DNA of 64,000 nucleotides, from assembly GCF_000964545.1 (NCBI RefSeq), contig NZ_BBVD01000004.1, positions 434,001-498,000 of the forward strand, given 5' to 3'. A program made the position numbers and the translations under genes. The DNA comes from Comamonas thiooxydans. Its GTDB lineage: Bacteria; Pseudomonadota; Gammaproteobacteria; Burkholderiales; Burkholderiaceae_C. Positions within the stretch are counted from its first letter, which is position 1. Each line of letters begins with the position of its first letter. Under the pieces are notes generated by a model, which saw nothing but the letters and a program-made list of their open reading frames with translations, was not told where the DNA came from and ran no database searches. Of this stretch, positions 35,396 to 42,378 are shown piece by piece.

Positions 35396-35412
35396 AAGCG
35401 CAAGCAGCTATC
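35396..35412 (-). repeat. Dispersed repeat family B (AAGCGCAAGCAGCTATC)
   Basis: Exact match to the 17-base core at 31311-31327, in the urtA-urtB gap. Confidence 0.6.
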
Positions 35413-35461
35413 TCTTCAGGACTGGAGAGCCCACCAGACCTCTCCAGTCCGAGGGAGCGAA

Positions 35462-36730
35462 TCAGGAGCTCTTGCCGTTGGGCTCGTCCTTCTTCTTGTC
35501 GTTGCCTTCGATATACGGGCTCCAGGGCTGGGCCTTGACCGGGCCCTTGGTCTTCCAGACCACGCTGAACTGGCCGTCGGCCTTGATCTCGCCGACCATC
35601 ACGGGCTTGTGCAGATGGTGATTCTTCTCGTCCATCTTCAGCGTGAAGCCGCTGGGTGCGGCAAAGGTCTGGCCCGCCATGGCCGCGATCACCTTGTCGG
35701 TATCCGTGCTCTTGGCTTTCTCCACGGCCTGCTTCCACATGTGGATGCCGACCCAGGTGGCTTCCATCGGGTCATTGGTCAGAGGCTTGTCCTTGTGGCC
35801 CGCGATGTTCTTGGCCTTGGCGTAATCGCTCCACTGCTTGATGAAGGCCGTGTTGGTCGGGTTCTTCACGCTCATGAAGTAGTTCCATGCCGCCAGGTGA
35901 CCGACCAGAGGCTTGGTGTCCACGCCGCGCAGCTCTTCCTCACCCACACTGAAGGCCACGACCGGCACATCCTTGGCCTTGAGGCCGGCATTGCCCAGCT
36001 CCTTGTAGAAGGGCACGTTGGAGTCGCCGTTGATGGTGGAGATCACGGCGGTCTTGCCGCCCGTGGAGAACTTCTTCACATCGGCCACGATGGTCTGGTA
36101 GTCGCTGTGGCCGAAGGGGGTGTAGGTTTCCATGATGTCGGAATCCTTGACGCCCTTGGACTTGAGGAAGGCACGCAGAATCTTGTTGGTGGTGCGCGGA
36201 TACACATAGTCCGTGCCCAGCAGCACAAAGCGCTTGGCTCCGCCGCCTTCCTTGCTCATCAGGTACTCGACAGCGGGTATCGCCTGCTGGTTGGGTGCGG
36301 CGCCGGTGTAGAAGACGTTCTTGGAGAGTTCCTCACCCTCGTACTGCACGGGGTAGAACAGCAGGCCGTTGTTCTGCTCGAACACCGGCAGCACGGACTT
36401 GCGCGACACGCTGGTCCAGCAACCGAAGACCACGGCCACCTTGTCCTGGGTGATCAGCTGCTTGGCCTTTTCGGCAAACAGCGGCCAGTTGGAGGCGGGG
36501 TCCACCACCACGGGCTCGAGCTTTTTGCCGAGCACGCCGCCCTTGGCATTGATGTCGTCGATGGCCATCAGCACCGTGTCCTTGAGCACGGTCTCGGAGA
36601 TGGCCATGGTTCCCGAGAGACTGTGCAGCACGCCCACCTTGATGGTGTCTGCAGCCAGCACCTGAGAAGTCAAGCCCAGGCCCAGAGCCATGGATGCAGC
36701 CAGTGTTGTGAGGGTTCCGCGACGATTCAT
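35462..36730 (-). CDS. urtA: Urea ABC transporter substrate-binding protein UrtA
   Basis: 422 residues from ATG 36730 (MNRRGTLTT), which has GGGAG upstream; the ORF extends to 36787 but that would place the start inside the sigma-54 promoter. A signal peptide ends at VLAAD. UrtA motifs: IKVGVLHSLSGTMAISET, VFGCWTSVSRKSVLPVFE, GLLFYPVQYEGEE and YVYPRTTNKILRAFL. It binds urea in the periplasm. First gene of urtABCDE. A perfect -24/-12 promoter lies 53-68 bp upstream. Confidence 0.95.
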   Translation of the reverse strand: MNRRGTLTTLAASMALGLGLTSQVLAADTIKVGVLHSLSGTMAISETVLKDTVLMAIDDINAKGGVLGKKLEPVVVDPASNWPLFAEKAKQLITQDKVAVVFGCWTSVSRKSVLPVFEQNNGLLFYPVQYEGEELSKNVFYTGAAPNQQAIPAVEYLMSKEGGGAKRFVLLGTDYVYPRTTNKILRAFLKSKGVKDSDIMETYTPFGHSDYQTIVADVKKFSTGGKTAVISTINGDSNVPFYKELGNAGLKAKDVPVVAFSVGEEELRGVDTKPLVGHLAAWNYFMSVKNPTNTAFIKQWSDYAKAKNIAGHKDKPLTNDPMEATWVGIHMWKQAVEKAKSTDTDKVIAAMAGQTFAAPSGFTLKMDEKNHHLHKPVMVGEIKADGQFSVVWKTKGPVKAQPWSPYIEGNDKKKDEPNGKSS

Positions 36731-36782
36731 TTCAGCACTCCCAGGAGGTTTTGTTCGGTCACATTGACCGCAAAAACTTAGG

Positions 36783-36798
36783 TGCAATTACCGTGCCA
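36783..36798 (-). promoter_or_regulatory. Sigma-54 promoter of the urt operon
   Basis: On the minus strand the sequence is TGGCACG-GTAA-TTGCA, an exact match to the RpoN consensus TGGCACG-N4-TTGCW. The predicted start of transcription is near 36772, leaving a leader of about 42 bases before urtA. The sigma-54 gene itself is at 56284-57885. Confidence 0.88.
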
Positions 36799-37210
36799 GC
36801 ACCACCCGCCATGGCTTGCTCACTGCATACGGCGGCGCTGCTGCCGCTTTTTTGCCGAGCACAGGCCGAATGCAACTTTGTGCGATCAGCATCGGCCACA
36901 TGCAGGCACCATTGCAGTGCCGCATGCACCAGATGCAGACCGCGCAAACCAGCCAGCACTATTGAAGTGCACGACAGCCTGTCGCCTCAGAGCGGCTGCA
37001 GGCATGCCGGCAAGGCCGCGCTGCGCAGCTTGCCAGTCCACGGATCGAGAGCGGCCTTGGTCTGCAGCAAAGCAGATCGAGTTGTTTGCTGGCCTTGCCG
37101 TCCTGCACTGCATAGACATGCAGCTTGCTCATCTGCACGGCAAATCGCCGCCTCGCGGATGCCTTGCAGAATCTGCGCTCCGGTGCGAAAGCCGACGGAA
37201 CGCAGCTTCA
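36799..37210. other. Regulatory intergenic region upstream of urtA
   Basis: About 410 bp without a gene between the urtA promoter and the DUF4198 gene. It probably acts as the enhancer region of the sigma-54 promoter. It contains an NtrC-type site (36906-36920) and a weaker one (36859-36873). No terminator with a clear T run was found behind the DUF4198 gene. Confidence 0.55.
36906..36920. promoter_or_regulatory. NtrC-type enhancer site upstream of urtA
   Basis: GCAC-CATTGCA-GTGC matches the NtrC core GCAC-N7-GTGC. Its centre lies about 141 bp upstream of the predicted start, a usual distance for a sigma-54 activator. A weaker match, GCAC-N7-ATGC, lies at 36859-36873. Confidence 0.6.
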
Positions 37211-37942
37211 TCAATGCACGGCAAAGCGCAGCAGATACTCGTAGCTGTTCTCGGTTGTCCTGGGGTCGCCCTGCACAGGCTGACGCAGTATGGCCTGCAG
37301 CGTATTGCTGCCGACAGCAGGCGTCATGATCGCCAGACCCTGCGCGTCCGTCATCGTGGGAGAGCCGTTCTCCCCCCAGGACAGCCTCACGCCAGACTGC
37401 GGCTTGCCATGCAGCAACACCTGCAGCCTGAGCGGCTGACCGGCATGGGGAGACTGCCCCTGAAGCGGCACCACCTCGAACATCTGCCCAAGCGGCTTTT
37501 GCATGACGGCGCCCCAGCGCACCACGGTCTTGTGGAACTTGCGCGCATGCACGCCGCGCACCGCACCGGGGTTCTGATCCATGGGCAGAGGCAGCATTGC
37601 GCCCTCAGCCCTGGCACTGCTGAAATAGCCGTTATCGAGTTCCACTGCGATCAGCGCAGCACTGGCATCGGGCTTGATACGGATGCCACCCTGCACATTC
37701 TGTACGGCGGCGGGCACTTCACGGCCGCGCAGGTCATAAGCATGCACACGCTGCAGCTTGGCCGGATCGAAGGCTTCTGTCCTGCCTTCATGACCGCCAA
37801 ACTGCATGACATAGCCACCCTGCGCATCTGGCTCCAGCCAGACGTTATGGGCAGAGACCGGATTGGCGCATAGCAGCCAGGCAGCGGCCGTGGTGCACAG
37901 AATGCGCGCGATGATGTTTTTACGTGTGCTGCAAACAGACAT
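37211..37942 (-). CDS. DUF4198 periplasmic protein, probable nickel-uptake component
   Basis: 243 residues from ATG 37942, preceded by CCGGAG and overlapping nothing; the receptor stop TGA at 37957-37959 lies 14 bp upstream. The signal peptide ends at PVSAH, so the mature protein starts with His-Asn-Val-Trp (HNVWLEPD), the N-terminal histidine being typical of DUF4198 proteins linked to nickel or cobalt uptake. A C-terminal Ig-like domain (GVRLSWGENGSPTMTDAQG) follows. It forms an operon with the TonB receptor and lies next to the urease genes. Confidence 0.78.
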   Translation of the reverse strand: MSVCSTRKNIIARILCTTAAAWLLCANPVSAHNVWLEPDAQGGYVMQFGGHEGRTEAFDPAKLQRVHAYDLRGREVPAAVQNVQGGIRIKPDASAALIAVELDNGYFSSARAEGAMLPLPMDQNPGAVRGVHARKFHKTVVRWGAVMQKPLGQMFEVVPLQGQSPHAGQPLRLQVLLHGKPQSGVRLSWGENGSPTMTDAQGLAIMTPAVGSNTLQAILRQPVQGDPRTTENSYEYLLRFAVH

Positions 37943-37956
37943 GGGAGCTCCGGAAA

Positions 37957-40041
37957 TCATAAGGAAAACTGCAGGCCCAGCTGCACGCTGCGCGGCGCGC
38001 CGGGGGCGACCAGACGCTGGCCGGCAATCATGGTGGTGGTACTGGCATAGCGGGTGTTGGCGGCGTTGCGCAGCCACAGACTCAGGCTGGCATTGCGCGC
38101 CAGGCTTGCGGGCAATCGGTATTGCAGACCCAGGTCCAGCCAGCGATAGCTGCCGGCCCATTCGGTATTGCTGGCGTTGATGGGCGCACGCCCCACATGG
38201 CGCAACACGCCATGCAAGGTGACATCGCCACGCGGCATCCAGCGCGCATGCAAGGTGCTGGTGTACTCAGGCACGGCCACCACGCGCCGGCCCAGCAGTG
38301 CGGCATCCGCGTTCTGCGTGACTTCGGAGCGATTGTGGCCATAAGTCCATTCCACATGCCAGTTGCGACTGGGCAGCCAGTGCAGCTGCAGCTCTGCACC
38401 CTTGCGCACGGTCGCGCCCAGGTTTTCATACTCACCAGGTGCCGTATTGCGTATTTCATGGCTGGAGCTGATGCGGTAGAGCGAGGCATCGATCAGCCAA
38501 TGGGCCGATGGCTTCCACTCCACGCCCAGCTCGCTCTGGCGAAAGATATTGGCATGCAGGTCGCTGTTGCGCAGCGCGTATTTGGCAAAGTCGCTGGGCA
38601 ACGCAAAGCCTTGCGACCAGTTGGCCCGCACGGCCGTCCGGGCATTGAGCTGCGCCAGGGCTCCCAGCTTGGGGCTGGCATGGCTGCGCCCCTGCATGCT
38701 CCTGCATTCATCGCCACTGGCCTCTGCCCCCAGCAGACTGCAACTGCCGTCAAAGTGGTCCCAGCGCAAGGCCGCCGTGGTCTGCAACCAGGCCGTTGGC
38801 TGCCAGCCAGCCTGGCCGTAGATCGCCGTGTTGTCGAGCCGTGTATTGCGATCATTCAATGCAGGGCCGGTACGCCGGCGATCCAGCAATCCATCCCAGT
38901 AGCCATAGTCCGTGGACTCGCGCACCTGCTCCAGGCCCAGCATCCAGTTCAGCTCGCGCGCCGCCAGAAGCGACTTGCCGCTGAGATTCAGCCCTGCTCC
39001 CAGCACGCTGCGGTCGTAGCGCTCCTCGCGCTGCATCCAGGTGGCGCTGCGCGGGCGCGTGAACCAGCGCACAAAATCCTGCTGCGTGCCGTAGACAAAA
39101 CCCAGCAGCCGGGTATCTGCATCCAGTGCGTACTGCGCATCCAGGCGCAGCGTGCCAAAGTGCTTGTTGGCACCATCACCCACCACGCGGCTGTCCTTGC
39201 CCTGTGGGTCCTGCCGCCACTGCGCTTCGGTCAGATAGCCGGGCGAGTCGCCACGCGCCTCGTGCCAGCGACCGGACAGCGAGATATCGAGCTTTTCATG
39301 CACATGGTGCTTCCAGGTGCCGCTGATGGTGCTGCGCTCATGGCGCGAGGCGGGCCGCGCTCCATCACCGCGTGCATGCTGAGTCGCCAGGTTGAGCTGA
39401 TCGCCGCCTTCCAGCTCGCGCCCGAGAGCTGCCTGTGCATCGAACATGCCATGCGAGCCAGCGCTGACATCGAACTCCGCATAGCTGCCATTGCGCCGCG
39501 TGCGCAGCTCCAGCAACCCTGCGCGGTTGTAATTGCCCTGCAGCACCGACACGGGACCGCGATAGACATTGACCTTGTCCAGCTCCAGCGGCACCACCAC
39601 ATTGAGATCGAAATAGCCATCCGCATGCGACATGGCTTCGTTGAGCGGGATGCCATCCAGTGTGGCCGCCACATCACCGCCGTGGCCACCTCCGCCAAAG
39701 CCGCGCAGCACCAGCCCGTTGGCCACACCGCTGAGCTGGTAGTGATTGACATGCATGCCGGGTACCTGGCTCCACAACGATTCCACCTCCTGTCTGGGTT
39801 GCTCGCGAATTTCGTCGCGCCTGAACTCGGTGACGGAAAACGCGCGTTGTGACTCATCCAGCGCCTGGCCTTTGACCAGGGCATTCACCCTCACCTCGGG
39901 CAATACCTTGTCGCCTTCCTCGGCTGTTTGCGCTTGTACGGCCGAAGCCATCCACAGCGTACCGCCCAAGACCAGCACTCCGAGTCTTGCCCTGGTACCC
40001 AGGCCCTGAGCGACGCCCTTATTCAATGGTCTTTTGTACAT
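37957..40041 (-). CDS. TonB-dependent outer-membrane receptor (probably for nickel or a nickel complex)
   Basis: 694 residues from ATG 40041; the frame continues upstream to 40230 but that part is Cys/Arg/His-rich and unlike a signal sequence. Signal peptide ends near AVQAQ, then a TonB-box-like VLPEVRVNA, a plug domain (VLRGFGGGGHGGDVAATLDG, VYRGPVSVLQGNYNRAG) and a 22-strand barrel ending in QLGLQFSL. The partner DUF4198 gene and neighbouring ureA, hupE and urt genes suggest nickel. Siderophore-receptor features are not distinctive. No cobalamin riboswitch was recognised upstream. Confidence 0.85.
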   Translation of the reverse strand: MYKRPLNKGVAQGLGTRARLGVLVLGGTLWMASAVQAQTAEEGDKVLPEVRVNALVKGQALDESQRAFSVTEFRRDEIREQPRQEVESLWSQVPGMHVNHYQLSGVANGLVLRGFGGGGHGGDVAATLDGIPLNEAMSHADGYFDLNVVVPLELDKVNVYRGPVSVLQGNYNRAGLLELRTRRNGSYAEFDVSAGSHGMFDAQAALGRELEGGDQLNLATQHARGDGARPASRHERSTISGTWKHHVHEKLDISLSGRWHEARGDSPGYLTEAQWRQDPQGKDSRVVGDGANKHFGTLRLDAQYALDADTRLLGFVYGTQQDFVRWFTRPRSATWMQREERYDRSVLGAGLNLSGKSLLAARELNWMLGLEQVRESTDYGYWDGLLDRRRTGPALNDRNTRLDNTAIYGQAGWQPTAWLQTTAALRWDHFDGSCSLLGAEASGDECRSMQGRSHASPKLGALAQLNARTAVRANWSQGFALPSDFAKYALRNSDLHANIFRQSELGVEWKPSAHWLIDASLYRISSSHEIRNTAPGEYENLGATVRKGAELQLHWLPSRNWHVEWTYGHNRSEVTQNADAALLGRRVVAVPEYTSTLHARWMPRGDVTLHGVLRHVGRAPINASNTEWAGSYRWLDLGLQYRLPASLARNASLSLWLRNAANTRYASTTTMIAGQRLVAPGAPRSVQLGLQFSL

Positions 40042-40155
40042 GCACCAGAACAGCAAAGTTCGTGCCATGCAATGCACCGCTACGGCTCGACAATGCACCA
40101 CAAAGCACCATCGCTGCCTCGCCGATACGCCGTGGTGCATAACCGCGTGCCGACA

Positions 40156-40170
40156 GCACCAACAAGGTGC
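40156..40170. promoter_or_regulatory. NtrC-type enhancer site upstream of ureA
   Basis: GCACC-AACAA-GGTGC is a perfect dyad matching the NtrC pattern GCACC-N5-GGTGC, centred about 83 bp upstream of the predicted ureA start of transcription. A weaker site, GCACC-GCTAC-GGCTC, lies at 40074-40088. The region also has several further TGCACC/GGTGC half sites. Confidence 0.65.
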
Positions 40171-40219
40171 AAAACATCTGCGGCGACTTGCCTGCATGCT
40201 GGCAATAAAGACTGGCCTT

Positions 40220-40235
40220 TGGCATGGCACTTGCT
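40220..40235 (+). promoter_or_regulatory. Sigma-54 promoter of the urease operon
   Basis: TGGCATG-GCAC-TTGCT matches TGGCACG-N4-TTGCW in all but one base, with the GG and GC at correct spacing. The predicted start is near 40246, about 70 bases before ureA. It lies in the leader region shared with the divergent TonB receptor gene. Confidence 0.82.
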
Positions 40236-40314
40236 ACATAAAAGGGCATGAAACTGACTCCTCGCGTTCATTCAGCCCTGCCGGATGCGCGTGCCGACTG
40301 AGGGATTGAAGAAG

Positions 40315-40617
40315 ATGGAACTGACACCACGCGAAAAAGACAAGCTGTTGATCTTCACTGCGGCCCTGCTGGCCGAGCGGCGCATGGCTCGTGGCCTCAA
40401 GCTCAACTACCCCGAGGCCGTGGCGCTGATCAGTGCCTTTGTGATGGAGGGTGCACGCGATGGCAGGACCGTGGCCCAGCTCATGAGCGAAGGCCGCAGC
40501 GTGCTGACCCGCGCCGATGTGATGGAGGGCATCCCCGAGATGATTCCCGACATCCAGATCGAAGCCACCTTCCCCGATGGCACCAAGCTGGTCACCGTGC
40601 ATGAGCCCATCGCCTGA
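40315..40617 (+). CDS. ureA: Urease gamma subunit UreA
   Basis: 100 residues, the exact family length, starting MELTPREKDKLLIFTAALLA and containing the conserved GLKLNYPEAVALI and PDGTKLVTVHEPI. ATG 40315 is preceded by GAAGAAG; the frame extends upstream to 40285 but the family start is clear. It forms the (UreA-UreB-UreC)3 enzyme that converts urea to ammonia and carbamate. First gene of the operon. Confidence 0.96.
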   Translation: MELTPREKDKLLIFTAALLAERRMARGLKLNYPEAVALISAFVMEGARDGRTVAQLMSEGRSVLTRADVMEGIPEMIPDIQIEATFPDGTKLVTVHEPIA

Positions 40618-40665
40618 AGCAGCGTCCAGAGACTTCGAGCCTTTCAGCCATCAAACCCTTACCCA

Positions 40666-40685
40666 TCAAGCGCAGATAGCTATGA
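40666..40685 (+). repeat. Dispersed repeat family B variant
   Basis: TCAAGCGCAGATAGCTATGA carries the AAGCGC and AGCTAT blocks of family B and runs into the start codon of the HupE/UreJ gene. Confidence 0.4.
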
Positions 40686-41299
40686 AACTCAATAAGCTCC
40701 TTGTCACCACAGCCGCCGCGGCGACTGCACTGCCCCTGTCCGCTCTCGCACATATGGGCTCCGATGCAGGCAGCCATCACCACTTTCTCGACAGTCTGGG
40801 TCATGCTTTTGCCCACCCGTTTACCGGCGCCGACCATCTGGCCGCCATGCTGGCTGTGGGCGCCTGGAGCGCACTGACCATGCCCAGCCTGCGCACGGCC
40901 TGGCGTGCACCTGCGGCCTTTGTGGCCCTGCTGGTGGCGGGTGCCGTGGCCGGCTTTGCCGGCCTGTGGGTGCCGGGCGTAGAGCCCATGATTGCCGCAT
41001 CCGTGCTGGTGCTGGGCCTGCTGGTGCTGGTTCAGCAAAAAATGCCCTGGGGCGCAGCCGCCGCCCTGGCTGCGGTGTTTGCCTTCTTCCACGGCGCTGC
41101 GCACGGCTTTGAGCTGGCTGGAGACAGCGGCCTGGCTGCCTTCGGTGCACTGCTGGGCATTGCTCTGGGCTCGGCCACACTGCATATCGCCGGCATGGTG
41201 CTCGGTCATGCCGTCATGCAGCGCCACCAGTGGCTGGCCAGGTTCGGCGGTGCTGCCACTGCCGCACTCGGCGCTTTCATGCTGACGAAACTGGTCTGA
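40682..41299 (+). CDS. ureJ: HupE/UreJ-family nickel permease
   Basis: 205 residues from ATG 40682. A signal-like N-terminus ends at LSALAH, followed by six hydrophobic segments with the family motifs HPFTGADHLAAMLAVG and FFHGAAHGFEL, whose His and Asp residues bind metal. HupE/UreJ proteins bring nickel into the cell for hydrogenase or urease. Placement between ureA and ureB supports supply of nickel to urease. Start further upstream (40577) would overlap ureA and lacks a signal peptide. Confidence 0.9.
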   Translation: MKLNKLLVTTAAAATALPLSALAHMGSDAGSHHHFLDSLGHAFAHPFTGADHLAAMLAVGAWSALTMPSLRTAWRAPAAFVALLVAGAVAGFAGLWVPGVEPMIAASVLVLGLLVLVQQKMPWGAAAALAAVFAFFHGAAHGFELAGDSGLAAFGALLGIALGSATLHIAGMVLGHAVMQRHQWLARFGGAATAALGAFMLTKLV

Positions 41300-41353
41300 T
41301 ATGACACACCTCGGCACAGCGCAGCACAATGCCTTTGCGCAAGGAAACGAAAG

Positions 41354-41677
41354 ATGATTCCCGGCGAATTGATTCTTGACGAGGGCAGCCATGCACTCAA
41401 CCCCGGCCGCAGCACGCTCACGCTGGTGGTGAACAATGCCAGCGACCGGCCGATTCAGGTCGGCTCGCACTACCACTTCGCCGAAACCAATGCGGGCCTG
41501 GATTTCGACCGCACCGCCGCCCACGGCATGCGCCTGAATATTGCCAGCGGCATGGCCGTGCGCTTCGAGCCGGGCCAGCAACGCACGGTGGAGCTGGTCG
41601 AGATCGGCGGCGACCGCCAGATCTATGGCTTTCGCGGTCTGGTCCAGGGCCCACTGCCCGCAGATTCCAGGGACTGA
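41354..41677 (+). CDS. ureB: Urease beta subunit UreB
   Basis: 107 residues, the usual bacterial length, beginning MIPGELILDEG and containing VNNASDRPIQVGSHYHF, RLNIASGMAVRFEPGQ and GFRGLVQG. ATG is preceded by AACGAAAG. It is a separate structural subunit, not fused to UreA. Seven bases before the LysE-like gene. Confidence 0.96.
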   Translation: MIPGELILDEGSHALNPGRSTLTLVVNNASDRPIQVGSHYHFAETNAGLDFDRTAAHGMRLNIASGMAVRFEPGQQRTVELVEIGGDRQIYGFRGLVQGPLPADSRD

Positions 41678-41683
41678 CCTGCC

Positions 41684-42355
41684 ATGCTGATGCTGTTTGC
41701 TTCTGCTTTTGTGCTGGGCCTGGTGTTCAACGCAGCGCCCGGAGCAGTGTTTGCAGAGACCGTGCGCCAAGGTGTGCGCGGCGGCTATCGTCCGGCGCTG
41801 GCCGTGCAGCTGGGCTCCCTGGTGGGCGATGCGAGCTGGGCCTTGCTGGGCCTGGCCGGCATTGGTCTGGTCATGCAGATCGACGCCTTGCGCTGGCCGA
41901 TTGGCCTGGCGGGCGCTGCCTACCTGCTCTGGCTGTCCTGGGACAGCTGGCAGGCCGCGCGTACCGAACACCGGCTCGATGCTTCAAACACCGCCGCCGC
42001 CACGCAGAAGCAGGCCCTGCGCCGCGGCATGGCCCTGTCGCTGACCAACCCGCAGAACCTGGCCTACTGGGCCGCCATGGGCAGCGCCCTCGGGGCGGTG
42101 GGCGTGGCCCAGCCCGGTGCCAGCGATTACGGGGTCTTCTTCGCGGGATTCATGACTTCGTCCCTGCTCTGGTGCTTTGTCTGCGCTGCCTTGGTGGACC
42201 GGCTTTTCCGCCGCCCTGCCGCGCACTGGAGCCGTTTTACCTACCGCTGCTGCGCTGCCCTGCTGCTGGCCCTGGCACTGGGCACATTGCGCGACCTGCT
42301 CAGCACAAGCCCCGCCGCCCTGCCACCGGCAGCCCAGCAGCAGTCCCTGCGCTGA
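41684..42355 (+). CDS. LysE-family exporter inside the urease operon
   Basis: 223 residues, about six hydrophobic helices, with the LysE/RhtB N-terminal pattern FNAAPGAVFAETVRQGVRGG and MALSLTNPQNLAYWAAMG. The family exports amino acids or, in some branches, other small ions and metabolites. It overlaps no other gene, but is 6 bp after ureB and 23 bp before ureC, so it is clearly co-transcribed. A role in urease physiology (export of an amine, ammonium-related compound or metal) is not known and would be inference. Confidence 0.85.
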   Translation: MLMLFASAFVLGLVFNAAPGAVFAETVRQGVRGGYRPALAVQLGSLVGDASWALLGLAGIGLVMQIDALRWPIGLAGAAYLLWLSWDSWQAARTEHRLDASNTAAATQKQALRRGMALSLTNPQNLAYWAAMGSALGAVGVAQPGASDYGVFFAGFMTSSLLWCFVCAALVDRLFRRPAAHWSRFTYRCCAALLLALALGTLRDLLSTSPAALPPAAQQQSLR

Positions 42356-42378
42356 ACACCTGAATCGGAGATTCCTCA

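Noticed and set aside
40042..40314. Cobalamin riboswitch upstream of the TonB receptor
   Set aside because: No B12 box or matching fold could be recognised; the repeated TGCACC/GGTGC half sites are better read as protein sites.
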